Of a DNA stretch of 64,000 nt, positions 11,936 through 22,130 are shown in pieces. How positions within the stretch are numbered: position 1 is the stretch's first letter; each line of letters begins with the position of its first letter. The notes below the pieces were generated by a model. It had not been told where the DNA came from and did not search any database. It was given only the letters and a program-made list of their open reading frames with translations. The translations under genes and the position numbers were made by a program. Source of the DNA: Nelumbo lutea (taxonomy: Eukaryota; Streptophyta; Magnoliopsida; Proteales; Nelumbonaceae); assembly GCA_022828595.1 (NCBI GenBank), contig JAKGHH010000007.1, positions 41,587,973 through 41,651,972 on the forward strand. The letters run 5' to 3'.

Positions 11936-12249
11936 GCTGCCCCAGTTTTGAAGTCAAGGAATGAAGTAGTCCAATTTGTTCTTCGACTGAAGAACTTTAA
12001 GCGGATGTTTGGCCCCTTTGGTGTTCCTCGGCGCCTGCCGCAACCTTGAGAACCAGGCAATATAGAAAATGGCCGAGGAATCTTCCCATTGTCGGTTGCA
12101 GAACTCTAAGTTCTCTGACTTCAGAATCTGAACACCACTACCCCAGTTCTGCAGCCGAGAATGGGGAGTGCTTGGCCTGAAGTGTTGCGCAGTTGCGTAG
12201 CGCGATAGAGAGCCAAGGTGTCGAATTGAGCTTCCAAGTCTGTCCTCCC

Positions 12250-12830
12250 GGTGGAGCCGAGGAACGGGTTTGATTCCAAGTGGAAGTTGAGCTTTTGTGT
12301 TATGGTAATGTTCGGTCATGGTGCACCGAGCTTCGGAGTTGGGTCCGAATTTGTGGCTGTTGTGATGCTCAACTTTGATGTGCCAAGCCTTCAATGTTGG
12401 AGCTTAGCTCGGCCGTATGCCGAGGAATGGTCTTTTGCTACCGGTTGGAGGCCGAGCTTCGGAATTGAGGTTGTGATGCTCAGCCACGGGGCGTTGAGCT
12501 GTGGAGACAAGTTCCTTTGATGTTGTCGGGCTGTGGAATTGAGGTCATTGCGATGCTCAGCTATGACTTGCCGAGCTTCAAAGTTGAGGGCTCCTAGGTG
12601 CCGAGTTGTTGTGATGCTCGAGGACCTCCAAGTACTGAGTTTGTCATAATGTTCGATTGTGGCTTGCCGACCTTCAAAGCTGAGGGCCTCACCATTGTCA
12701 AGCTATTCTGATGCTCGGTTGTTGTCTACTGAGCTTCAAAGTTGGGGGCTTCGTAGGTGTCGAGCATTTATGAAGCTCAGTTGCGTTCTGCCAAGCTTCA
12801 AAGTTAAGGATATGCTCTTCGATTGACGAA
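12250..12830. repeat. Degenerate tandem repeats in the Tat 3' region
   Basis: A unit containing GAGCTTCAAAGTTGAGGGC and GTGATGCTC recurs with drifted copies near 12,455, 12,575, 12,667, 12,728 and 12,787. Spacing in the last part is about 60 bp. It lies between the antisense ORF and the 3' LTR, the hypervariable region where Tat elements are known to carry tandem repeats. No coding function; open frames on either strand here follow the repeat. Confidence 0.65.
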
Positions 12831-13151
12831 CTTGTTCTTGGAATTTCGGGATCCGAGAACCACTCCCCTAGTTCCAAAGTCGAAGAGTGGGAAGCTCGGA
12901 TGGGACAAAGTGAGGCCTTCTTTGCTGTTGGGCGTCCCGAGGAAATTAGGGTAGCTGGTTGACTCGATGGGCCTGGGCGAATCTCTGGCACGTGCATCGG
13001 TGGTTGGACCGTTGCTGTAGGTTGGACCGGAGCAATTAATGCACTGGATGTTGCTTGTCAAGGTCATCGCTTCAATTTCTAAGGATTTGCGCATGCAGTA
13101 ACAGACGCATCGATTGGTCTTCCTGAGCTTTGTCAAGGCGGACCATGCCCT

Positions 13152-14860
13152 GTGCGTTGGGACCAACCTCGGCCTGGAAGAAGACAGTCTAGAGGATATC
13201 GGGACTATCTTGAGGACCATGCCCTGTTCGTTGGGCTCGAGGATATGGCTCAGATCCAAGCTATGTATGACATCCTTGAGGATTTCTGTATGAGGTTCCC
13301 GCACTACGGTGAAATGGCAACCGATGCTTGGCTCGACAAACTTTGTGTGTACGAGAACAGTCTAGAGGTCAGGCTGAGATTTCCTTTGAACGAAGAGGTT
13401 GTTGAGGTTCTTACACGGTACCGAGTACTACTGGTGCAACTGATGTCGAACTCCTTTAGGTTTTTGGTCGGCCTTTTGTCCTACTGCGTCGTCTGTGATA
13501 TCGAGTTGACCCTGGGTATGGTGATCTTCCTTCTTCAGCTCCAACCTCACCAGCAAGGCTATTACTAATTCTCGACTAGGAAGGACGTTAAAGTGCTGGT
13601 CGGGGCTCCTTCCTCTGTGAAACACTGGAAGGAGACTTTTTTCTTTGTCCATTGTCCTGGGGGCCTCTCCTTCCCGGCTGTGCTACAAGAGCCAAGAATA
13701 AGAGTGCCCCAACCTCAATGGTTGGCGCTTACATGGGAAGAAAGGTTGGCTCTGAGCATGATCTGATGTAATCGGGTATACATGCCCGGAGATGCTGATG
13801 CTCAGCGAGTTGATGCGCAAGGTGGCTGGTCTATCCTTTTCGTTGCTTTATCTTCCTGTACTTTCTTTGCATCTTTGTTCCCATACTTACTGTCGCACTT
13901 CCGTAATGCATGTATAGAGATGGCTAGTGAAGAGGAGATTGTACGCCTAATGAAGGAGAATTGCCATAGGCTGAGTCGGGCTAGCACGGTCCGTGCCGAG
14001 GTAGTTCCTTCCCCGAGGTCTTCCGAGAGGGCACCTCGCCGGCAAAATAGAACTCAGCGGCGGGGAAACGATGATGAGGATGTGGTGGTCGTGGAACCCA
14101 GAGAAACTCGCCTGACGGCTTTCCCTACGCAAGTCGAGGTGGGTAGTAGCACCTTGGACATCCATGTGCCGCGTTGGAAAATTCATAGTCGGGACGAGCT
14201 AGATACTCTCAGAGTTCCTGAGCAGCTGCTCTGCGGGATGATGATGGCCTACATCACTGAAGAGGCCAGAAAAACCAGGAGCAGCACATTAGAGTGCTCG
14301 CTCATTCGGGTTGCGGCTCAAGTAAGTTCATACTTAAGTGTCTCTATTTCTTTGAGTGTGATTCCTCGTGCTAATACTACTTTTGGTGTCCGCAGAACGC
14401 ATGCTTGGCTGTTGCTATAGTTGATCGCCTTCGTGAGTTGTGGCGGTGGTATAAGAAGGAACATTCCAAGTATCTGCTATTGAAGGTGCACCTGGCCGAG
14501 CTTTAGGTAGATGGGAAGTGATCTGCTGAACTGAAGAAGTAGGTGGTCAAGCTAAAGGCTCGGTTGGCCGAGCAAGTAGAGTTGGTTTGCAGTTTAAAGA
14601 ACAAGATCACCAAACTAAAGGTGGAGAGGGAACGACTTAAGCAAGAGCCCGCTAAGGAGGCAGTGGCACGGTACAAGAACTCGGTGGAACTTTAGTAGGA
14701 TATGGATTAATATTCTTCGACTTCCTACAAAGCAGGCTTCAATGTCTTCTGGAGGAGAGCCTTGCGCCACTGTCCCAAGCTAGCCGCTGCTGCATAGACC
14801 TGGGAGGCCTACGACTATGCGTTGTGGTAGGTTGGCGATGTGCTACCAAGCTATGCGTTG
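13152..14860 (+). pseudogene. Antisense ORF of the Tat element (PF04195-like plus coiled coil)
   Basis: Located tail to tail with pol. The first part (13,152-13,568) reads LCVYENSLEVRLRFPLN, then LLVQLMSNSFRFLVG, then LQPHQQGYY. After one in-frame TAA it continues VLVGAPSSVKHWKETFFFV to about 13,760. The pattern matches the plant 'putative gypsy type transposon' domain (PF04195). A second part starts at MASEEEIVRLM (13,920), just after a TGTATAG acceptor-like site. It continues to VAAQ at 14,320, where GTAAGT opens and CCGCAG closes a probable 76-bp intron (14,321-14,396). The frame then reads ACLAVAIVDRLRELWRWY. A coiled-coil segment (KLKARLAEQVELVCSLKNK) with several stops ends near 14,860. 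The function of such antisense ORFs is unknown. This copy is broken, and splicing is inferred from signals only. Confidence 0.7.
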
Positions 14861-15067
14861 TGGGCTCAGGACGTTCGGAGGTCAATTGGGTCAATGAGTT
14901 ATACTGAGCTACATATGCACAGCGTGGTCGTGTAGCTCAGTCAAGTAGCTTGGTTGTGTAGCTGGGTGATGTAGCTCAGTCGAGTAGCTCGTGCTCTGTG
15001 CGGTGTGCATGCATGTGGTGTCGAACGCTCAATGTTTTGCTTAAACAAAATGCTCTTTATTAATACT

Positions 15068-16159
15068 GAATCATTGGTAGTACATCCGAAGGTTTCCTGT
15101 GTTCCAACTCTTCAATATTGGTCGGCCATCCAGCTCTTTGAGCTTGTAGGTGCCCGAACCAAGAACCTTGGTGACTCTATATGGCCCTTTCCAGTTTGGT
15201 CCGAGCTTTCCTTCTCCGGGCATGGGCACTATGACTTTGCGGAGGTCGAGGTCACCTGTCTTGAACTCGCATCTTCTGACTTTAGTGTCTTAGTACTTCG
15301 CCATTCTCTACTGCTGTGATACCATCCTAACATACGCTCGGTCTCAGGCTTCCTCAATCAAGTCTAATTTTGCACGGAGGTCCTCGTTGCTCTAGTCTTC
15401 ATTGAAGAGTTCGGTCCGGAGGGTTTGAAAGCCAATCTCTACAAGAACCATAGCTTCGGCTCCGTAGATCAGGCTAAAGGGTGTCTCACCGGTGGCTATC
15501 CGCGGAGTAGTCCTGTATGCCCAGAGTATGCACGGCAGTTCCTTGGCCCACCTTCCCTTGGTCTGGTCTAGCCGAGTCTTTAGGCCGTGCAACAAGGTTC
15601 GGTTGGTCACCTCAGTCTGCCCATTGCTTTGGGGTCAGTGTACAGCAGTGGTCCAATGGTCAATCTTCAGGTCAGAGCAGAGAGATTTAAACTTTCGGTC
15701 GGTGAACTGTGTCTCGTTATTCATAATGAGGTTGTGCGGAATACCGAATCGGCAGACAATACTTTTCCATAAAAAGTTTTGGGCATTATGCATAGTAATG
15801 CGTTCTAGAGCTTCGGGTTCCACCCATTTGGTGAAGTAGTCCACCGCCACTAGGAGGAACCTTTTTTGAGCAACCACAGTGGGGAAGGGGCTGATGATGT
15901 CCATCCCCCATTGTGCGAATGACCATGGGCTAGTGATTGGCTTCAGGGGGACTGTAGGCTGGTAATGGAGATTGGAGTATCGTTGACAACTGTTACATCT
16001 TTGAACTAACTGGGCTACGTCTTGCTTCATCGTCAGCCAGAAATAACCTTGCCAGAGTGCCTTGTGTGCTAGTGTGCGTGCGCCAAGATGGTCTCCACAA
16101 ATACCTTCATGGATCTCCCTGAGGGCGTAGTCTGCCTCGGATGGGGAGAGGCATTTCAA
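15068..16159 (-). pseudogene. Tat integrase, inactivated
   Basis: The zinc-binding segment is visible (ALREIHEGICGDHLGART, then CNSCQRYSN). The core has WGMDIISPFP with the first catalytic Asp, and [12 protein letters not shown] with the catalytic Glu. The second catalytic Asp block reads MNNETQF where the family has an Asp-Asn-Gly, so Asp is replaced by Asn (codon at 15,719-15,721). A TGA at about 15,635 breaks the frame before the Glu block. Beyond it, 15,610-15,392 reads [19 protein letters not shown] and [12 protein letters not shown]. After stops, the GPYRV-like C-terminal end closes near 15,068. Integrase inserts element cDNA into chromosomes; this copy cannot. Confidence 0.85.
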
Positions 16160-16564
16160 GTAGGGGAAAGTGTGTGATTGGTGGTAGAGCTGACCCTGGA
16201 TAATGCAATACCGGGCTGATCTGTGCTGACGTTTCTTCGCTTCTATCCGATCTTCTAGAAGTGTGCCTTCGCGGAGGTACTATGCTATGGGGTCCATCTA
16301 GGATGGGTCGTGCTATACCAGGAGAATGAGGAGAGCTGTCTGCATGATGCTCGGCTGGGCCAGAGTGTCCAACCGTGCTGTCTTGCCGGTTCTTGAGGAG
16401 CTGGCCAACTTGGATAGTGCGTTGGCTCATATGTTCTCGGCTTAAGGAATCTGCTGGATGTTGAAGTGTTTAAGTCGGTGGATGAGCTCCTGCACCTTCT
16501 GTAGGTAATTTTCCATCGTAGGCATTCTTGTCTCAAATTATCCGTGGATTTTGTTGACTACCAG

Positions 16565-16830
16565 TTAAGAATCACTAAAGGCTTCTACTCTCTGAGCTCC
16601 CAGGTCTAGGGTAAGGAGTAGCCCGGTGATCAAAGCCTCATACTCAGCTTCATTATTGGATGCTTTAAACTCAAACCTGAGGGCATGTTCTAACACCATG
16701 TCATATGGGCTGAGGAGAATAAGGCCAACTCCGCTGCCTTGCTGATTGGATGGGCCATACACGTGTAGGGTCCATATTTGCGGTGGCGGGGCAAGATCTT
16801 CGGTGGTGAATGTGCATTCGACAATGAAGT
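16565..16830 (-). pseudogene. Tat second RNase H (plant/archaeal type)
   Basis: The frame reads a QIWTLHVYGPSNQQGSG strand, then GLILLSP, FEFKASNNEAEYEALITG (with the conserved Asn-Asn-Glu-Ala-Glu-Tyr-Glu) and VEAFSDS. Family members have Asp where this copy has Tyr in HVYG (codon at 16,757-16,759), so one catalytic acid is gone. A stop follows the last Ser. The presence of this extra domain after the ordinary RNase H supports the Tat assignment. Confidence 0.8.
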
Positions 16831-16859
16831 CGGCTAGGGACTAAGCTTTGATCACAGGT

Positions 16860-17950
16860 CAAGTGCATGTTCGATATCGAACTCACTTAACTCCACACTC
16901 CACTTGATCAAGCGGTCAGATGCTTCTGGCCTTTAGAGGACTTGCTTAAGTAGCTAGTCGGTGAGAACTCGAATACTATGGGCTTGAAAGTATGGCCTGA
17001 GCTTTCTAGCCGAAGTGACCAGAGCCAGAGCCATTTTCTCCAAGTTGGAGTATTGGATTTCAGTGCCACCAAGGACTTTGCTAGTGTAGTAGATCGCCTC
17101 TGTACTCGGCCTTCCTCCTTGACTAGTACCGAGCTGACGACCTCATCCCCGGCCCAGAAGTAGAGTAATAGCTCGTCCCCTGGGCTCGGCTTGTTGAGGA
17201 GAGGCGGCGAACGTAGGCCGCTTCAGTTCTTGAATGGACCATTCGGATTCCTTGGTCCATTGGAAGTCCTTCAGTCGTTTGAGAGCTTTGAAGAAGGACA
17301 GACACCGGTCTACGGATTTGGACATGAACCTACTAAGGTCAGCTATTCTACTGGTGAGTCGTTGCACATCTTTATGGGTTTGAGGCGATTTTATGTCGAG
17401 GATGGCATGTATCTTCTTTGGATTTGCCTAAATCCCCCTTTGTGTCTCCATGAACCCCAGGAATTTACCCGAGCCGACCTCGAAAGCACATTTGGTCGGG
17501 TTCAGCTTCATCTTATACTTCCAGAGGGTATTGAAGAATTCCTTTAGGTCAGCAAGGTGCTGCTCGACCTTCTTGCTCTTCACTAGCATGTCGTCGACGT
17601 ATGCCTCTTTGTTTCGGCCAAGCTGATCTTTGAACACTTCATTCACCAGTCGTTGGTAAGTGACGTTGGCGTTCTTAAGGACAAAGGGCATGACCTTGTA
17701 GCAATATAAATCATGGTCGGTGATGAAGGTTGTTTTCTCCTGGTCCTCGGGATGCATTTAGATCTGATTGTACTTTGAGAAGGCATCCACAAAGCTCAGG
17801 AGTTCATGGCCGGCCGTTGTGTCAACAAGTTGGTTGATCATTGGTAGAGGAAAGCTGTCTTTGGGGCAGGCCTTGTTTAGGTCGGTGAAGTCAATACATA
17901 TCCTCCACTTCCAATTGGCTTTTTTTACCATTACCATGTTGGTCAGCTAG
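16860..17950 (-). pseudogene. Tat reverse transcriptase and RNase H
   Basis: From 17,943 down, the minus strand reads a CIDFTDLNKACPKDSFPLP block and SFVDAFSKYNQI. After a stop come KTTFITDHDLYCYKVMPF, NVTYQRLVNEVF, and the catalytic AYVDDMLVKS box (in the open stretch 17,757-17,428), then LNPTKCAFEVGSGKFLG. Next is the connection (17,367-17,143, RLTSRIADLSRFM). RNase H residues then run to about 16,860 (RPIYYTSKVLGG, ALVTSARKLRPYFQAH). At least four stops interrupt the reading, so no product can be made. Confidence 0.85.
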
Positions 17951-18188
17951 TCGGGGTACTTGACCTCTTAAATGAAGCCGACGTCGAGTAGCTTATGTAC
18001 TTTGTCTGCAATCACTTGCCACCGTTCTGTTGCGAACCTTCTCTTCCTCTACTTGATAGGTCAGTAGTGGGGTTAGCATTCAAATGGTGTGTAATGACTT
18101 TGGGGTCGATCCTCGGCATATCTACCACCGACCAGGAAAATACGTCGACGTGGTCTCTTAATAGTTGTACAAGCTTTCCCGAAAATGA

Positions 18189-18719
18189 TCATTCAATTGA
18201 GAACCGACTTGGACTGTCCTCTCGAGGTCTTCCTTGCTTAAGCGTCACCTGGATGAGGTCTTCAACAGGTTGGCCATGTTGTGTTCTTTGCGAGATGGAA
18301 TGTGGAAACTGTAGCTTGCAGAGCATTAAGGGTCGGCTTACCAAGGATGGCGTTGTACGAAGAGGGGCAATGAACCACAACGAAATCCACCATGGTCGTC
18401 GCAGTAACGTCACTGTCTCCAATCAGTAGGGGAAGAGTTATTCTCCCAGTGGGTAGGAGGGACTCCCCAGAGAAACCAGGGGTGTGTTGATGGGGGTGAG
18501 GTGCTCTTTGTCGATGCCAAGCTTTTCAAATGCATCCTCGAATAGTACATCGGTGGAGCTACCCATGTCAACCAGGATCTGTCTTATCTCGAAGTTGGCC
18601 ACCTCGGCTATGATTACCAAGGCATCATCATGCGGGGTTTGAACTCCCCAGAGGTCATCGTCGGTGAATGTGATGGTCTGCCACGCTTCTTCTTGTGCCC
18701 CCGGTTGTTGATTTCTCAT
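18189..18719 (-). pseudogene. Tat aspartic protease
   Basis: The open stretch 18,719-18,438 holds TITFTDDDLWGVQTPHDDAL and ILVDMGSSTDVLFEDAFEKL, the usual active-site block, where the typical Asp-Thr-Gly-Ser reads Asp-Met-Gly-Ser. The segment after a stop (to about 18,189) is the expected C-terminal part but reads in another frame. In this family the protease cuts the Gag-Pol polyprotein. The Thr to Met change next to the catalytic Asp would be expected to hurt activity. Confidence 0.75.
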
Positions 18720-20380
18720 AGTCGCGCATACTTCTTGCGCCCCGAGCTACTCTCCCCTCTTGCGACGATTCCACTTGATATGACGTGGTTCACACCAGCA
18801 GGGGAAGCTCGGGGCGGCAGTCGAGCATCCTCCGTGCGCTGTTCTTCCTGTGCCAGCTTCTCACTCTTGATGAACCCACCGAGGTATCCATGCCTGATTA
18901 GGTCTTCAATGTGGTTGCGTAGGTCGAAGCAGTTCTCCGTGTCATGGCCATGATCTCTATGGGACTCACAATATTTGTCACGATTCCTCTTGTTGCTTTG
19001 CATTTTCATCTTCTCAGGCCAATGAACGTAGTTATGGTCACAGATTTACATCAGGACTTTAGACCGCAGCATATTGAGCAGCGTGAAGTTCTGATAGGTC
19101 GGCGGGGGTGTCCATGGTCTATGGTCAGGTCGGCGGTCTTGCCTCTTATGGTCCTGATCTGATCTTTTTGACTTTCACTCCTCAATATCTCTCCTCCTCT
19201 TGTCGGGCCTCTCTTCCTCATCACATAGTTGTGTTTGCACATCTTCTGCGTTGATATACTTCTGCACATGGCTCATCAACACTGCCAGGGTTTGCGGAGG
19301 GTTCTTGGAGATGGAGAAGTTGAATGGGGATGGGCGGAGGCCGTGTTGGATAGTGGTGACATCCACGGATTGGTTTAGGTTCCTGACCCATAACACTTCC
19401 TTGTTGAATATGGCCAGTTAGTCTCTAAGGGACTCATTTTTCCTCTTTTGCACCTGCATGAGGCTGGCCGAGGTCTTGTAATGCTTTTGACTCACTATGA
19501 ACTAAGCATGGAACTGGGTCTCCAACTACTCCCACGATGCTATTGAACGCAGAGGCAGGGAGGAATACCAGGTTAGGGCTGGACCTGTAAGGGTGGCCAC
19601 TATGGTTTTACACATCAAGCCCTTAGAGGATCTGTGCAACATTAACTGTGCCTTCAATGCTTCCATATGGTCGGCGGGATCAGTGTTCCCATCATACTTT
19701 TCAAGCTGAGGTGCCTACCATCCTGTGGGAGGTACCTCGTCCATAATTTCCTGGGTGAAGGGTGGTTCCTTTTTCATGGGCACGGTCGGTGGCGTTGGCT
19801 GATCTACAATTGGCGTCGTGCTTCTCTGGCTTCGCTCTAGCTCTTCTAAGCGCTGGCAGAGTTCTTGAATCTCATCCCTTTGCTTCAGAGTCGCAGTGTG
19901 TGTTGTCATTTCCTTCTTGGGGTGCGCTGTGCGGTCTTTTACGGAGCTGGATTTGGCGACGAAGACCACGTGAGGTGGCATTCGTCTGCTGAGCCTTTCC
20001 TTGTCAGGGATCTACGTGGTTTGGTGCGTCGTTCTATGAGAGCAGACGGAGGGGGCTGACCTTCTTGTTGTATCCTGCTTTTCTTGGTTGGACTGTGCTA
20101 TGCCCTTGTCTGCTCGGCGTGCTTTGGGGTCCTCGAGATGAGGATCATCCTTCATGCACGTCGGTGCATAAGGGGGGACGATCTTGCTAGCCGGTGCCGC
20201 AGGTCATTGGTTCTGCATCATTTCGAAGATCTTGTCGACCTTTTCTTGTATTGCTCGGAATTGCTCAGGATCAAACATGGCTAGAGGTTGTGTAGTTTCT
20301 TGATGCGGAGGACTGCGGTGGCGAGAGTCCCGAGATGGGGATGGACCTATTAAACACTCGGGTTGGTTCTTGGGCATCTT
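18716..20380 (-). pseudogene. Tat gag, fragmented
   Basis: A likely N-terminus lies in the frame ending at 20,204 (MPKNQPECLIGPS, start near 20,372; then AMFDPEQFRAIQEKVDKIFE). Further gag pieces are 19,981-19,715 (a coiled EIQELCQRLEELERSQ helix), 19,396-19,175 (FNFSISKNPPQTLAVLMSH) and 19,009-18,716. The last has YCESHRDHGHDTENCFDLRN, the single zinc-knuckle-like Cys/His block of Tat gag. The joins need frame changes. The 5' LTR and primer site lie just upstream. Confidence 0.75.
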
Positions 20381-20436
20381 GATCGCTTTCTTGATTGCGT
20401 GGTAAGGAAAGATTTTCGGGAAGGACTTTTTGTGCG

Positions 20437-20454
20437 TTCCCACAGACGGCGCCA
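20437..20454 (-). promoter_or_regulatory. Primer binding site of the Tat element
   Basis: Three bases inside the 5' LTR, the minus strand reads TGGCGCCGTCTGTGGGAA. It starts with TGG, the complement of a tRNA 3' CCA end. This sequence is commonly seen next to the 5' LTR in plant Tat-type elements. It fixes the element's orientation as minus. Confidence 0.85.
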
Positions 20455-20457
20455 ATT

Positions 20458-21049
20458 TGATGCTGCTCAATCCAAGGTGGTGCACGAATTGAGGAGAGCA
20501 ACTAGATAGTCCTTGCTGGCAGGGCGGGGCCGAGCTATAAGGACAAGTCCGCGCTTCAAGACCTGTGACCAAGGAAACAGAAGTCAAAGGCTCGAGGAGT
20601 TATCCCCAGATAAGCACTTCGACGCTCAAGTCAGTAGGAGGTGGCAGGTGGTCGGGCCGAGCTACAAGGATGCTGGTCCAAGCTAAATAGCAGTGTCGGT
20701 CTCAGAAGTTGGGGATCCCTTACCGCGAGCATGGAGCACTTTTTTATAGCCAAAGATTTGTGTCCTGGTCGGACTGGGCTTCCAGGGAAGTCGGGATGAG
20801 GTTAGCCATCGGGGTATTCGGGATAGAGTTCCATTCCCCGACAGAGTCGCCTTCCTTCTTCTTCCTTATCTGTAGTTGTGCTTTTTCATACGATGTGTGG
20901 TTGACATGCCTGGAAGGATAAGATGGGGGGCCACCGTGGTAGTGTAGCTTAGCCAATCTGGGCTGACATGGCTGAATTAGGATGACATGGCAGGGCTATA
21001 GTTGGGCGGTCATATATCTCACAGGGCCTGCTCAGCCATGACCTGAACA
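20458..21049 (-). repeat. 5' LTR of the Tat element
   Basis: 592 bp, TGATGCTGCTC to CCTGAACA on the plus strand. It is the partner of 11,350-11,935 and carries an additional stretch of about 20 bp (around ATAAGGACAAGTCCGCG) missing from the other LTR. The target duplication ATATT follows at 21,050. It would hold the element's promoter and terminator. Confidence 0.9.
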
Positions 21050-21238
21050 ATATTTAATATAAATAATACTTTAAATATGTTTTAATATATATAATCGGGG
21101 CCGGGGAGAGGCGGGGAATTTAATCCCCATCCCCTTTCCTGTCCCCTCCCCACCAAAACAATCTCCATCCCCGAGTCCATTGGGTCGGAGAAGTCGGAGA
21201 TGTTGGGGATGGGAAAAAATTGCCATCCCTATAGAATT

Positions 21239-21560
21239 TGACGATTTCTATTTCCTTCTTCCTCCAACCCATTGGTGGACCCACGGATTGGTTCCCCACT
21301 TGCGCACCCCCAAGGCCACAGGCGGCCAATTGGCCACAGCCTATCTACCCCGTGCATTGGGAGCATCTCCAGTGCTTGTTACGGGGAGATCAGGAGATAT
21401 TCCCAATTCACCGGGGATGGTCTGCAGCATGCAGGTCACGGGTGGGGTGCACTGTGTGTGGAGCCATTCCATCTCGTATACGACCGTTGCATTCCCCCGT
21501 CTCGCACTGTATTACAAATGATATTTTGCATTCAAATTTCAAAAGTTCAAATTGCCATAA
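21239..21560 (+). promoter_or_regulatory. Presumed promoter region of the CHUP1/IPGA1-like gene
   Basis: About 320 bp lie between the right end of the TIR element (21,230 plus duplication) and the probable first exon. No clear TATA box could be fixed. Short open frames here on both strands have no family resemblance. The nested Tat/MITE insertion therefore sits within a few hundred bases of the gene's transcription start. Confidence 0.4.
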
Positions 21561-22130
21561 AGAAAGCTGTCATTTTCCTGCAATCTCCATGGCTCACTCC
21601 ACCAGAAGCTCTCGAACTTGGAGCTTTCATAGCGTGATCGTCGAATCCACTCGGAGCCGACATTAGTTTCGTTTTTAAGGTAATGAAGATTTGAATGAGA
21701 TTTGAGACCTCTGGGTACGAGAGGAGGAATCTTTTGTCTTTCATTCCGCTCTCTTTATAGAAGTCAGAGCTGAAGCTACTGAGATTTTAAACAGTATTTG
21801 TAAGGATTTTTTTTTTTTGCGACCAGAAAGTTTATGATTACTGGGTTTGTAGTGGTAGAAAGCTTGGATATTTTATTTTTTTTTCACTAGTGAAGGATTG
21901 TCTATCTTTAGTGGGTTTTTAATCACTCTATTAAGTCCTTGAGTCCCACTTCAGAAAACCTGAGTTCTGTTTCTGGAAATTTTATGCTACTCAGAGCTTG
22001 AAAGCGGGGTTACGATCTCAACTAGGTTCTCTCATATTTACAGTATTTCCTTTTGCATCGGCCAGTTTATGGTTCAATTGAACTTTCCACGATTGTGACT
22101 TTCATTCGAAGTTGTGAAATTTTGTCCAAA
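21561..22130 (+). other. Probable 5' UTR exon and intron of the CHUP1/IPGA1-like gene
   Basis: A donor AAG/GTAATG at 21,680 and an acceptor TTTACAG ending at 22,043 would remove 364 bp, mostly T-rich sequence, and join a non-coding first exon to the exon holding the start codon. The start of transcription is not determined; it should lie before about 21,600. This is inferred from splice signals only. Confidence 0.5.

Larger units (their letters stand above)
11350..21049 (-). mobile_element. Full-length Tat-lineage Ty3/gypsy LTR retrotransposon
   Basis: The element is read on the minus strand. LTRs of 592 bp (5', right) and 586 bp (3', left) start TG and end CA, and a perfect 5-bp target duplication ATATT occurs at 11,345-11,349 and 21,050-21,054. 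Internal order on the minus strand: primer binding site (20,454), gag, protease, RT, RNase H, second RNase H and integrase, ending near 15,068. Then come an antisense ORF (plus strand, 13.15-14.86 kb) and a repeat-rich 3' region. The second RNase H and antisense ORF are Tat hallmarks. Coding frames carry many stops, and key catalytic residues are lost. The two LTRs differ at roughly one position in ten by eye, so this is an old insertion. Confidence 0.92.
11101..21230. mobile_element. Small TIR element (hAT-like MITE) split by a Tat retrotransposon
   Basis: The left end AGGAATGGCAAC (11,101) and right end TTGCCATCCCT (ending 21,230) are inverted copies. They are flanked by TAGAATT on both sides (11,094-11,100 and 21,232-21,238), 7 of 8 positions of a presumed 8-bp duplication ([CA]TAGAATT). 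Just inside are GC-rich arms (CCCCGTCCCCG / GGGGCCGGGGA type). The element's own length is only about 430 bp: 249 bp on the left and 181 bp on the right. The rest is the Tat element at 11,350-21,049. A related copy lies at 36,990-37,170. The 8-bp duplication points to hAT; the superfamily remains an inference. Confidence 0.7.

Noticed and set aside
20437..20454. tRNA-like sequences at primer sites (also 60,906-60,917) as tRNA genes
   Set aside because: They are only the 12-18 base complement of a tRNA 3' end next to an LTR; no tRNA fold is present.
21180..21666. Several overlapping plus frames of 110-140 residues
   Set aside because: They lie across the TIR element end and presumed promoter; three frames are open at once, with no family resemblance.
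22053..22130. Upstream in-frame ATG of the CHUP1/IPGA1-like gene
   Set aside because: It lies only 10 bases after the inferred 5' UTR intron and its residues look unlike a conserved N-terminus; MREDYSW at 22,131 was preferred, though the longer start cannot be excluded.
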